A stretch of DNA of 61,433 bases. Origin: Bryobacterales bacterium. Lineage in GTDB: Bacteria; Acidobacteriota; Terriglobia; Bryobacterales; Bryobacteraceae. Positions 27,425 to 36,544 of this stretch are shown here, piece after piece. Made by a program: the position numbers and the translations under genes. Position 1 is the stretch's first letter, and each line of letters starts with the position of its first letter. The stretch is from assembly GCA_003164035.1 (NCBI GenBank), contig PLRS01000030.1, positions 1 to 61,433 on the forward strand, given 5' to 3'. A model generated the notes under the pieces. The model did no database searches, had not been told where the DNA came from, and saw only the letters and a list, made by a program, of their open reading frames with translations.

Positions 27425-29713
27425 CTAGGCGCCGATGGCGATCGGTTCTTTGAAACTGGTGAGCATGTTTTGGGCCAGGCGCATTTCCGCTAATGACAGC
27501 ACGAAGGCCAGCGTGGACTCCGCTCCCTCGTTCCGATTGACCCGATCGACGTGCAACCCGTCGCCGCAGGCGCCGCTCTCGGGACAATAGAGTTCCAACC
27601 CGAGGTCATTCCAGCCGATGAACCAATCGAAGGCGCGTTGTGCCTGTTCGTACCACCAGACGTCCGAAGTGGCGCGATAAGCTTCCAGACAGGCCGAAAC
27701 CATGGCTTGGGCTTCGATGGGTTGCTGGTCGAAATTGGCGCGCTGGCCGCCACGATGGTAAAACCCATTGCTGCCGATGGGCCGAAAGTGACCATTCTCG
27801 GAGATCTGAATTTCGTTCAGCCAGCGTAAGGCATCGAGGCCGCGCTGAAATACCTCCGGCTGTCCGGTGGCGCGTCCGCTCAGAATCAGGGCATGCGCCA
27901 GCTTCGCATTGTCGTAGGATAGCTCTTGCTCAAACCAGCACCAGTCCGGCGTGGTGTTTTGCTGGAGAAGGCCCAACAGCTTCGCGGTCAGAGTCTCACG
28001 GGTCTGGTTCACCAGGCTGTCACCGCTTAGCCTGCGCAGGTATTCATGAATACCGATCAAGCCGAATGCCCAGGCCCGCGGCGACGTGAATTCCGTCAAG
28101 GGCGGCAGGGCCAGGGCGAAGAGTTGTCCCGCCATGGCCTGAAAGCTCGGGAACAACGAACGTCCCACCCCGACCCCGAGGGCCCATAGGGCTCGGCCTT
28201 GGCAATCCTCGGATCCCTGCTTGTCGACCCAGCGGCGGTCGAAACTGAGGTGGTTATGGAAGCGCTTGGTCTGGCCGTTGAATGCGTGTTGCAGAAAGGC
28301 CGCGGTGGTGGTCGCCACGCCTCGCACCGGTTCGGATTCCTCGCCCAATTCGCCTAGCAGAATCGCCAGTATGAATGCGCGCGCATTGTCGTCGGTGCAA
28401 TAGCCTTCGGAAAAATTGGGCACGCTGAAAGTGGCGTGCTGGAAGACTCCGGTCGAATCGGTCATGCGCAAGAGATGATCCAGCTTCAGAGTGGGAAGTT
28501 CGCGCGGTCTCCGGTCGAGCGTTTTCGTGACGAGCGATTTCCGGGAAGGCGCGGCGCCCTGCAGCCGTGCCAACTCGAACGATCGCATGTAGAGCTGCGC
28601 GACGTTGCTCCAAACCATTTCCCGCCCCATTCGGTAGGCGTTCTTGCGCATCGCATGCCGGCGCGTATCGTCCCCGAGCAAGCCGATTACCTCGCGGGCC
28701 ATCGCCCGGGCGTCGCCGAACGGTACCAGCACCCCGCGATCTTCCGCCAGCAGTTCCGCGGCATGCCAGTACGGCGTGGAAACCACCGCTTTGCCCGCGC
28801 CAAACGCGTACGCCAGTGTGCCCGACGTGATTTGGGCTTCGTTCAGGTAAGGCGTGATGTAAAGGTCCGCGGCTCCGATAAACTCCTTCAGATTCTCGAT
28901 GTCGACAAAATCGTTGTAGAAGATTACGTTCTTTTCGATCTTGTTCTTCTTGGCCAGCATTTCCAGGCTCACCCGGTAGGCTTCGCCGTGCTCCCGCAAT
29001 TCGTTCGGGTGCGTGGCGCCCAGCACAATGTAAACCACGTTGGGAAACTCCGCCAGAATCTGCGGCAGAGCCTTGAGCACATACTCGATGCCCTTGTTGG
29101 GGGAAAGCAAACCGAAGGTGAGCAGCACCACCTTTCCTTCCACTCCAAACTGGTCCTTGAAATAAGTCGGATCGACGAACCCCACGTCGGGAATCCCGTG
29201 CGCGATCAGATCGATCTTCGCCGGCGGCGCGCCGTAGACCTCCTGCAGCATCTGCCGCCCGCGCTCGGTCATGACAACCAGCCGGGTGGAAAGTGAGATC
29301 AGTTCCTGCATGACGCGCCGCTGGTCCGCTCTGGGCTCGCGCAAAACGGTGTGGAGTGTGGTGACCACCGGCATCCGCAATTCCCGCAGGAACGCCAGAA
29401 TGTGACCGCCCGCGGGCCCGCCGTAGATGCCGAATTCGTGCTGCAGACAGACGATGTCCACGTTGCTGATGTTCAGGAAATCCGCGGCGCGCAGATAGGA
29501 CGAGAGGTCCTGCTCCTCAATCTCGAAACGAACCGCCTCCGGGTAATCGTAGCCGCCCTTTATGTCGTTGACGGATACGGAGAAACATTGGCTTTGCGGA
29601 TGCGCGCTCGCCACCGCGGCTAGCAGGTCGGAAGTGAAGGTGGCAATCCCGCACTTGCGTGGCAGGTGATCGCCGACGAAAGCGATCTTGCGGACTTTAG
29701 AAGTTTCTTTCAT
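27425..29713 (-). CDS. GT4 glycosyltransferase fused to a C-terminal helical (glycosidase-like) domain
   Basis: A 762-aa two-part protein. Residues 1 to about 390 are a GT-B glycosyltransferase (IAFVGDHLPRKCGIATFTSD at the N-terminus; LLTFGLLSPNKGIEYVLKAL; AYAFGAGKAVVSTPYWHAAE). Residues about 410-750 contain repeated helical segments with aromatic and acidic clusters (FSEGYCTDDNARAFILAILL; DWCWFEQELSYDNAKLAHAL; NFDQQPIEAQAMVSACLEAY), resembling the (alpha/alpha)6 barrels of glycosidases or epimerases. A synthase joined to such a domain suggests building plus trimming or modification of one glycan. First gene of the operon, followed nine bases later by the long GH130 gene. Donor and product are unknown. 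Confidence 0.88.
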   Translation of the reverse strand: MKETSKVRKIAFVGDHLPRKCGIATFTSDLLAAVASAHPQSQCFSVSVNDIKGGYDYPEAVRFEIEEQDLSSYLRAADFLNISNVDIVCLQHEFGIYGGPAGGHILAFLRELRMPVVTTLHTVLREPRADQRRVMQELISLSTRLVVMTERGRQMLQEVYGAPPAKIDLIAHGIPDVGFVDPTYFKDQFGVEGKVVLLTFGLLSPNKGIEYVLKALPQILAEFPNVVYIVLGATHPNELREHGEAYRVSLEMLAKKNKIEKNVIFYNDFVDIENLKEFIGAADLYITPYLNEAQITSGTLAYAFGAGKAVVSTPYWHAAELLAEDRGVLVPFGDARAMAREVIGLLGDDTRRHAMRKNAYRMGREMVWSNVAQLYMRSFELARLQGAAPSRKSLVTKTLDRRPRELPTLKLDHLLRMTDSTGVFQHATFSVPNFSEGYCTDDNARAFILAILLGELGEESEPVRGVATTTAAFLQHAFNGQTKRFHNHLSFDRRWVDKQGSEDCQGRALWALGVGVGRSLFPSFQAMAGQLFALALPPLTEFTSPRAWAFGLIGIHEYLRRLSGDSLVNQTRETLTAKLLGLLQQNTTPDWCWFEQELSYDNAKLAHALILSGRATGQPEVFQRGLDALRWLNEIQISENGHFRPIGSNGFYHRGGQRANFDQQPIEAQAMVSACLEAYRATSDVWWYEQAQRAFDWFIGWNDLGLELYCPESGACGDGLHVDRVNRNEGAESTLAFVLSLAEMRLAQNMLTSFKEPIAIGA

Positions 29714-29752
29714 AGAGCACTCCGTAGCTGGCAGGCAAAACTCCGAATCGCT

Positions 29753-30631
29753 TCAATCGGTCCGAATCTCCGGCTGTTTGACAAGCGGAAAATGAAGCGG
29801 ATCCCTCAGGTTTTGTAGCTCCCGGTAGTAATAGATTGGGGACGGTTGCCTCCCTCTTAACTTCAGCGCCTTCAGAAACGCGATCTCCTCGTCGGTGACA
29901 TCGCCGCTCAAAGACGCGTCCTTCAGGAATTGCTCGAGCCCTGGCTCGATGGCGAAGGGCCGTGACTCCTGTTCGGTGAACTCGAATCGCTTCGGGCTGC
30001 CTGCCGTGAGCTGGCGATTCAGAACGACTTCAATGCCGAAGGTCCTGAGGTCGATATCCCATGAGTCGATCATCGGATCCAGGAAGGAGGCGCAACTCTC
30101 GACGGAGATGTTGAAGACGTCGGTATCCAGGAACTCGAGAGTGGCAACGCGCATTTGCTCATAGCTGCGGCCGCTAAGTTGGGCAATCAGCCGCAGCCAC
30201 TCTTCCCGTCCCAACTCTTCTTTAGCCACTCCCTGGGCGGCATCCAGAAGTTTCTGGGTGACGAGGCGCTCGAGTTCCCCAAACGGCGCCTTTTCAAAAA
30301 TCCTCCGCAGCTCGCTTTGCCTGGCAGGATCGCATTTGCGCAGAACTAACTCCCTGCACTCTTTTAATAGGGGCCGTGGCGGCTCGGATATCTTCTTCCT
30401 CAGTTCCTCCCTACGCTGCACCTCCGCCATGTTCGACAGTTCTCCGCTCGGAAGCCTCAAGGCTGCGCCGATCTTCTCGTAGATATCCGTGCGGCCGGGC
30501 GCCGGAGGAGCCTTCTTCCGCGCCAGCAGTTGCGAGATGTACGATTCGGTCACCTGAACGGCCGCCGCGAGGTCCTTTTGTTCAAGGCCAAGTTCCTTCA
30601 GGCGTTGCTTGATCAGGAGGGAGACGTCCAC
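29753..30631 (-). CDS. XRE-family transcriptional regulator with large C-terminal domain
   Basis: A 292-aa regulator. Residues 5-65 form a Cro/CI helix-turn-helix (LEQKDLAAAVQVTESYISQL). The remaining 220 residues have no fold I recognise; they are acidic/helical (EELGREEWLRLIAQLSGRSY; SVESCASFLDPMIDSWDIDL). The start is GTG 30631, with no strong ribosome site. Upstream, in the gap to the divergent small-gene block, lie two 18-bp inverted repeats of identical geometry, one only 22 bp from this start; these are likely its own operators, implying autoregulation and control of the genes at 30940 onward. Confidence 0.88.
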   Translation of the reverse strand: MDVSLLIKQRLKELGLEQKDLAAAVQVTESYISQLLARKKAPPAPGRTDIYEKIGAALRLPSGELSNMAEVQRREELRKKISEPPRPLLKECRELVLRKCDPARQSELRRIFEKAPFGELERLVTQKLLDAAQGVAKEELGREEWLRLIAQLSGRSYEQMRVATLEFLDTDVFNISVESCASFLDPMIDSWDIDLRTFGIEVVLNRQLTAGSPKRFEFTEQESRPFAIEPGLEQFLKDASLSGDVTDEEIAFLKALKLRGRQPSPIYYYRELQNLRDPLHFPLVKQPEIRTD

Positions 30632-30652
30632 GGAGTGCCTTGTGTGCCTTTC

Positions 30653-30670
30653 TTAACCTAATTTGGTTAA
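30653..30670. promoter_or_regulatory. Operator-like inverted repeat TTAACC-N6-GGTTAA (site 1)
   Basis: A perfect 6+6+6 inverted repeat, TTAACC-TAATTT-GGTTAA, 22 bp upstream of the XRE regulator's GTG. The size and symmetry suit a dimeric helix-turn-helix protein. A second site with the same spacing is centred 64 bp away. Confidence 0.7.
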
Positions 30671-30699
30671 TACGCACCTCCATATTGCCACAAATGGGC

Positions 30700-30728
30700 T
30701 TGACAAGCAAGTATGCTTAACCCATAAT
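30700..30728 (+). promoter_or_regulatory. Sigma-70-like promoter TTGACA-N17-CATAAT
   Basis: TTGACA at 30700-30705, a 17-bp spacer, and CATAAT at 30723-30728 form the best sigma-70-type promoter noted in the window. It points at the small membrane-protein gene at 30940 and the co-directional genes beyond. The -10 box lies inside operator site 2, so binding there would block transcription. Confidence 0.65.
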
Positions 30729-30734
30729 AGTTAA
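30717..30734. promoter_or_regulatory. Operator-like inverted repeat TTAACC-N6-AGTTAA (site 2)
   Basis: TTAACC-CATAAT-AGTTAA repeats the geometry of site 1 with one mismatch and overlaps the -10 element of the promoter at 30700-30728. Site centres are 64 bp apart, close to six helical turns, so cooperative binding or looping is possible. Confidence 0.65.
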
Positions 30735-30839
30735 TGTCTGAGCGATTCCCGCCCACTCGCGGATCATCTGAACTAAGTCAGGCGATCTGATCCCCGCTTC
30801 CCCTTAGTACTTCATTTCGGAATTACGGCCACACAGCAG

Positions 30840-30904
30840 CCTCTCCCTTACGGTCGCGGCTCCGAAATGCCCCAATCCGGGCGCGACCGTAAGGGAGCGG
30901 TTGC
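30840..30904. repeat. Palindromic repeat of the GCAACCGCTCCC family (copy 1)
   Basis: Left arm 30840-30862 (CTCTCCCTTACGGTCGCGGC) and right arm 30881-30904 (CGACCGTAAGGGAGCGGTTG) form a long imperfect stem. The loop (CGAAATGCCCCAATCC) is the reverse complement, with one mismatch, of the loop in the copy at 58058-58127, so the same element is present in opposite orientation. It lies between the promoter at 30700 and the start at 30940, and so would be transcribed in the leader of that mRNA. Confidence 0.75.
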
Positions 30905-30939
30905 GGGATGTTAGCCCATCCGGAGAAAGAGGATTAGAC

Positions 30940-31386
30940 ATGTCTGCTTCAGTCGCATTGCCGTCCCCACAGGAAGCGTGGGCGCTGCCTGCAGCAACGC
31001 CGCTCAACGAAACGGTGTGGCAAATCTGGGTCGCGAAGGGACGTGCGCGGGAGCGTCGAAGCAACGACGCAGGCCTGAAGGCGGTGAAGTGGGTATCGAT
31101 TGTCGCGCTGGTCGCGGCCGCTGTGCTCTGGTCCCAACTGGCTGGGTACGATGTGGCGTTCCGATTCATGGTGGCTGCCGCATCGACGGTGGTGATGTTC
31201 CAAGCCTTCCGTACCGGGCATTACGTTTCCGCGGCTGTGTTCGGAGCCATGGTGCTGCTTTACAATCCGGTGGCGCCGGTATTCGGGTTTGCGGGCGACT
31301 GGCAACGCGCTTTGGTGTTGGCAAGCGTCTTCCCGTTTGTCGCATCGCTCATATGGCGCGACCCGAGGACAAAAGACAATGACTAA
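30940..31386 (+). CDS. Small integral membrane protein (DUF6804-like)
   Basis: A 148-aa protein with a soluble N-terminal 45 residues (ending GRARERRSNDAGLK) and about four TM helices (VKWVSIVALVAAAVLWSQLA; VAFRFMVAAASTVVMFQAFR; YVSAAVFGAMVLLYNPVAPV; QRALVLASVFPFVASLIW). The pattern of short hairpins and the L-x-N-P-x-x-P turn recall DUF6804, but the family call is tentative. The ATG at 30940 has AAAGAGG upstream. It overlaps the next gene and heads the block that faces the XRE regulator across the operator region. Function unknown. Confidence 0.7.
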   Translation: MSASVALPSPQEAWALPAATPLNETVWQIWVAKGRARERRSNDAGLKAVKWVSIVALVAAAVLWSQLAGYDVAFRFMVAAASTVVMFQAFRTGHYVSAAVFGAMVLLYNPVAPVFGFAGDWQRALVLASVFPFVASLIWRDPRTKDND

Positions 31387-32065
31387 GTTGGTATCGAGAT
31401 CCGCGGTCACCTCATTCGTGGTGCTCGGAGTGCTATCGGCCGCGGCACCAGCCGGGGATCTCTCCAAATACCGCGGCTTCCAGTTCGGAACCGGCCTCGC
31501 GACCGTGGCCAAACAGGCGGGCACGAATCCATCCGACGTGAAAGCAATCCATAGCCGCCCGGCCCTGATCCAGGAACTCGAGTGGCGCCCCCAATCGCTC
31601 GGCGCCTCGTCCCAGACTGAGTCCGCGCAGCAGGTGGTCTTCAGTTTCTACGACGGCCAACTGTTTGGCATTGCCGTGAACTACGACCGGTACGAAACCG
31701 AGGGGCTCACCACCAACGATCTGGTTGAAGCCATCTCCGCAACTTATGGGCCTGCCACACTGCCGGCCGCGCCGGCAAAGGCCGTGCCGGGAAGCTACGG
31801 CGACCAGGAAGAAGTTCTCGCGACGTGGCAGGACCCGTTGCACCGCTTCGACCTGATCCGTTCCCCGTACGGCCGCGGTTTCAAGCTGGCCGGTGTCCTT
31901 AAGGCACTCGAGATCGAAGCGCAATCCGCCAACGCCGAAGCCGCGCGCCTCGATCTGAACGAAGCGCCTCAAAGGGAGGCGGAACGCCTGGCCAAGGATA
32001 GCGGCACCGAGCAAGCCAGGCTGGATAAGGCCAGACTGGTGAACAAATCGAAGTTTCGGCCCTGA
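31379..32065 (+). CDS. Secreted hypothetical protein
   Basis: A 228-aa protein starting with a signal peptide (RSAVTSFVVLGVLSAAAPAG). The mature part has mixed alpha/beta character (LSKYRGFQFGTGLATVAKQA; FSFYDGQLFGIAVNYDRYET; GLTTNDLVEAISATYGPATL) and a charged helical C-terminus rich in Glu/Ala/Arg (QSANAEAARLDLNEAPQREA). I do not recognise a family. The start overlaps the end of the preceding gene by eight bases, indicating coupling. Confidence 0.7.
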   Translation: MTKLVSRSAVTSFVVLGVLSAAAPAGDLSKYRGFQFGTGLATVAKQAGTNPSDVKAIHSRPALIQELEWRPQSLGASSQTESAQQVVFSFYDGQLFGIAVNYDRYETEGLTTNDLVEAISATYGPATLPAAPAKAVPGSYGDQEEVLATWQDPLHRFDLIRSPYGRGFKLAGVLKALEIEAQSANAEAARLDLNEAPQREAERLAKDSGTEQARLDKARLVNKSKFRP

Positions 32066-32079
32066 CGCGAGGACTCATC

Positions 32080-32265
32080 ATGAACACTATTTCCGACGTT
32101 CCCGAATTCCATGAAGGCGACCAGGTTGTGTTGGCCAATGGCACATACCAGGGCACTCCCGGCGTGTTTCTCCACCTGAGAGAAGACATCAAATGGGCGG
32201 ACATCACCGAACGCAATGGCGGCGTCCGCGAGCACCCCGTCGAATGGCTCTCCCACGCAGCGTAG
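32080..32265 (+). CDS. Small KOW/SH3-like hypothetical protein
   Basis: A 61-aa protein. FHEGDQVVLANGTYQGTPGV has the G-D-x-V-x-x-x-x-G-x-x-x-G pattern of KOW or small SH3-like barrels, then FLHLREDIKWADITERNGGV and HPVEWL. It follows the secreted protein after 14 bp and precedes the 128-aa gene by seven bp, so is part of the same transcript. Likely a small beta-barrel; function unknown. Confidence 0.7.
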   Translation: MNTISDVPEFHEGDQVVLANGTYQGTPGVFLHLREDIKWADITERNGGVREHPVEWLSHAA

Positions 32266-32272
32266 TCGCGCC

Positions 32273-32659
32273 ATGACAGACACCATCGCAGTGGGCGACA
32301 TTCTCGTCGATGAAGGCGCGCCTTTGCCGGATTCCCAATTGCTCCGCAGGGAGTCTCATTCGAGCGGGTGGGCCGAGGTCCGGAATGCACGTTCCACCTT
32401 CGACAAGGAAGTCCCGGAAGCGGGATGGACCTTCTTTTTCATGGCGGGAGAGATCAAGGCCACCGTCTTCGGATTCGATAAACAGAAGACGCTGCGCACC
32501 GCGTTGGCGCGGCTCATCAAAACCGTGAAATCGCAGAAATGCAACAGTATCGAGATTACCGCGGTAAGGGATCACTCGTTCCTGAAAGTGCCCTATGTTA
32601 GCGTCTTCGCTCACCCGCGACATCTTCAGAAAGGCCTCGTCTTCTCCGGGCAGGCGTAG
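32273..32659 (+). CDS. Hypothetical protein, cytoplasmic
   Basis: A 128-aa protein from ATG 32273. Visible segments are FDKEVPEAGWTFFFMAGEIK, VFGFDKQKTLRTALARLIKT and CNSIEITAVRDHSFLKVPYV, giving an alternating beta-alpha-beta pattern with a basic helix. No signal peptide or membrane span. No family recognised with certainty. It is the fourth gene in the block between the XRE regulator and groES and lies 60 bp upstream of groES. Confidence 0.65.
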   Translation: MTDTIAVGDILVDEGAPLPDSQLLRRESHSSGWAEVRNARSTFDKEVPEAGWTFFFMAGEIKATVFGFDKQKTLRTALARLIKTVKSQKCNSIEITAVRDHSFLKVPYVSVFAHPRHLQKGLVFSGQA

Positions 32660-32719
32660 CGGAAGCGGATCTGGCAGGTAACCGGTTTTCACCGACTCAA
32701 TCTAAAGGAGGCGAGCAGT

Positions 32720-33040
32720 ATGAAAAACATTCGACCCTTATACGACCGCATCGTGGTAAAGCGGATCGAGGAAAAAGACACCACGCAGAACGGCATTTTC
32801 ATTCCCGATTCGGCCAAGGAGAAGCCCCAGCAGGGCGAAGTGATCGCTGTCGGGAAAGGCAAACGCCTCGACGACGGCACACTGGTTGCCCTCGATGTCA
32901 AAGTCGGCGACCGCATCCTTTTTGGCAAGTACTCCGGCAGCGAGATCAAACTGGACGCCATCGAGTACATCATCATGCGCGAAGACGACGTCCTCGGAGT
33001 GGTGGACCCGACTGCCCAGGCGCTCTTGAAGGCGAGCTAA
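32720..33040 (+). CDS. groES: Co-chaperonin GroES
   Basis: A 106-aa Cpn10. It starts [20 protein letters not shown], preceded by a full AAAGGAGG ribosome site, with the mobile loop [20 protein letters not shown] and the roof region. The C-terminus ([12 protein letters not shown]) is about ten residues longer than many GroES proteins. It caps GroEL during folding and is followed 30 bp later by groEL. No CIRCE inverted repeat is visible in the 60 bp upstream, so HrcA control is not evident; transcription may come from the block upstream. Confidence 0.97.
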   Translation: MKNIRPLYDRIVVKRIEEKDTTQNGIFIPDSAKEKPQQGEVIAVGKGKRLDDGTLVALDVKVGDRILFGKYSGSEIKLDAIEYIIMREDDVLGVVDPTAQALLKAS

Positions 33041-33052
33041 TTACCTATCTGA

Positions 33053-34657
<1,605 letters not shown>

Positions 34658-34693
34658 GCAGGCGGTTTCGGAAGTTCGCAACCTTATTGCAGG

Positions 34694-34764
34694 GCAACCG
34701 CTCCCTTGCGGTCGCGGCTCGGAAACGCGCGAAAACCGAGCCGCAACCGTAAGGGAGCGGTTGC
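34694..34764. repeat. Palindromic repeat of the GCAACCGCTCCC family (copy 2)
   Basis: Arms of 27 bp (34694-34720, starting GCAACCGCTCCCTTGCGG; and 34738-34764, ending AAGGGAGCGGTTGC) match at 25 of 27 positions around a 17-nt loop. It lies between the convergent groEL and pxpC genes, the usual place for REP-type elements, and could act as a terminator or mRNA-stabilising hairpin for groEL. Confidence 0.85.
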
Positions 34765-34777
34765 TTAATGTGTTGCC

Positions 34778-35659
34778 TCACAACGAGTACAGCCACTCTT
34801 CCTGCCGCTGCAGTAAGCCGAGCGCCTCGTCGATCTTGACCCGCTCAAAGCGGATTTCGTCGCGCGGCCGCATTTGCCCCAGGCGCCAGAAATCGGCCGA
34901 AATCACGTTGGCCGGTTTGGGATAGCCGCCGGTGGTCTGGTGCTCCACGAAAAGGATAATCGGCTGGCCGTCGGGAGGCGCCTGCACCGCGCCCAGCGGT
35001 ACGCCTTCAGTGATCATATGCCCGCCGCCGGCGGTGAGCGCCGCGCCGCTCAGCCTCAACCCCATCCGGTTCGATTCCTCCGACACTCGGTAAGCGTTTC
35101 GATAAATCTCTTCGCCGAACCATTCCGCCTGCGGCCCGGCGGTAACCCGCACTGTGGCCGCCCTCTCCCACGATGGAAATCCCCGCGCGGGCTTCCGCGG
35201 ACGCCGGATGGCGGCATCGCCAACGGCCAGCACTTCGCTCTTGCGCAGCCTGCCGCCGCCCACTCCCGTCACCAGATGCGCCGAGGCGCTGCCCATGATC
35301 TTGGGAACCTCAATACCCCCGCGGACACACAGGTAGCAGCGTGCCCCACCGCGCGTAGCCGGGCAGCGTATCCGGCCGCCCGCCGGTATCTCGACCGGCG
35401 TCCAGAGCGGCAGGCTGGAGCCGAAATCCGACCCGGTCAGCGCAATCACGGCGGCCGCTTCGAACTCGAGCTCCGCTCCCGCCAGCGTCATTTCCACTCC
35501 GGCGGCATTTTCGGCATTGCCCACCAGCAGGTTGCCCGCGCGCAGCGCCAGCGGGTCGGCCGCGCCCGAAGCCGATACGCCGAAGTGCGCCCAGCCGAAC
35601 CGGCCCAGGTCCTGGACGCTCGATTCAAGGCCCGCTGCGATCACGCGGATTCGGCTCAT
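34778..35659 (-). CDS. pxpC: 5-oxoprolinase subunit C (biotin-dependent carboxylase-like, AHS2)
   Basis: A 293-aa AHS2/KipA-family protein. Typical parts are AAGLESSVQDLGRFGWAHFG (the T-x-x-x-Q-D-x-G-R signature), SASGAADPLALRAGNLLVGN, ALTGSDFGSSL, CYLCVRGGIEVPKIMGSASA and the late GHMITEGVPLGAVQAPPDGQ with P-I-I-L following. With PxpB and PxpA it should open 5-oxoproline to glutamate using ATP. The ATG (35659) overlaps the pxpB stop as ATGA, so they are coupled. No PxpA gene (LamB/YcsF) is in the window. Confidence 0.92.
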   Translation of the reverse strand: MSRIRVIAAGLESSVQDLGRFGWAHFGVSASGAADPLALRAGNLLVGNAENAAGVEMTLAGAELEFEAAAVIALTGSDFGSSLPLWTPVEIPAGGRIRCPATRGGARCYLCVRGGIEVPKIMGSASAHLVTGVGGGRLRKSEVLAVGDAAIRRPRKPARGFPSWERAATVRVTAGPQAEWFGEEIYRNAYRVSEESNRMGLRLSGAALTAGGGHMITEGVPLGAVQAPPDGQPIILFVEHQTTGGYPKPANVISADFWRLGQMRPRDEIRFERVKIDEALGLLQRQEEWLYSL

Positions 35660-36303
35660 CGCTGCTGCCCTTCCATGGGAACGAAACGCACGCGGTCGCC
35701 CATCCGCAACAGCCCCGGAGGTTCGCCATGGACGTCGAACAGCGCCAGCGGCGTCCGCCCGATCAACCGCCATCCGCCCGGCGATGCCAACGGATAGACG
35801 CCCGCCTGGCTGCCGCCGATGGCGACGCTGCCCGCCGGAACAAGCTTCCGTGGCGCGGCCAGGCGCGGCGTGGCCAACCGCTCCGGCAATCCGCCCAGAT
35901 AAGGAAAGCAGGTGGCGAAGCCCACGAAATAAACCGTATAGACGGCCGACGCATGCGACTTCACCACCGCTTCGGCGGAAAGGTCCGCGTGCCGCGCGAC
36001 GTCTTCCAGGTCCGGCCCATCCTCGCCGCCATAACGAACCGGAATCTCGATCGGCCGCCCCTCCTCGCCTGCCTCCGTGGCCGCCCCGGCCCGCTCGCGC
36101 ACCAGCGCCGCCACGGCATCGTGCGCCAGCAGGCGCGGATCGAACTCCACCAGTACGCTGGCAAAGGCGGGATGAAGATTCAGAATGCCGCGCACCCCGG
36201 CCAGCGCCGCCGTCAGGCTGCGCACCTGCGCGTTGGCCGCGGGCGAAATCTCCCGGTCGAACTCCACCAGCAGGGCGCGGTCGCTGGCCGGACGGATGGT
36301 CAT
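35656..36303 (-). CDS. pxpB: 5-oxoprolinase subunit B (AHS1)
   Basis: A 215-aa AHS1/KipI-family protein, the ATP-handling partner of PxpC. It starts MTIRPASDRALLVEFDREIS and carries VYTVYFVGFATCFPYLGGLP, then PRLAAPRKLVPAGSVAIGGS and the G-V-Y-P that follows. The usual G-F-x-P-G-F motif reads G-F-A-T-C-F here, an unusual substitution in a conserved loop. Translationally coupled to pxpC. The gene starts 240 bp from the enolase-superfamily gene, with a dispersed 120-bp repeat in between. Confidence 0.9.
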   Translation of the reverse strand: MTIRPASDRALLVEFDREISPAANAQVRSLTAALAGVRGILNLHPAFASVLVEFDPRLLAHDAVAALVRERAGAATEAGEEGRPIEIPVRYGGEDGPDLEDVARHADLSAEAVVKSHASAVYTVYFVGFATCFPYLGGLPERLATPRLAAPRKLVPAGSVAIGGSQAGVYPLASPGGWRLIGRTPLALFDVHGEPPGLLRMGDRVRFVPMEGQQR

Positions 36304-36346
36304 GGGCGAACCTCCCGCCGGATGCCTGGCCGCAACCGTGGAAACG

Positions 36347-36466
36347 TTTTCGTGGAGCGGACTCTCAGTCTGCCACGCCGGGACTCATCCCGGCGCTTCT
36401 TGGCTGCGGTACGCTGCTCCGTGGGGCGGCCAATCGTGGCCGCAGCCGCCCTTTCAGGCGGCTCCT
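36347..36466. repeat. 120-bp dispersed repeat (copy 1)
   Basis: Begins TTTTCGTGGAGCGGACTCTC and ends CCGCCCTTTCAGGCGGCTCC. It matches 38981-39100 over the whole length with about a dozen differences and compensating small indels. It contains internal hairpins (CGCCGGGACTCATCCCGGCG; AGCCGCCCTTTCAGGCGGCT) and fills most of the 240-bp gap upstream of pxpB. No coding potential is convincing. Confidence 0.85.
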
Positions 36467-36544
36467 CCCGCTGTGCGCCTGCCCACCTATTTCGTGGATA
36501 CCACACTTGAATTTGATTTTTCACGCGGGCGGCCCCTGTGGCAC

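Noticed and set aside
32660-32719. CIRCE element upstream of groES
   Set aside because: The expected TTAGCACTC-N9-GAGTGCTAA was looked for and is absent.
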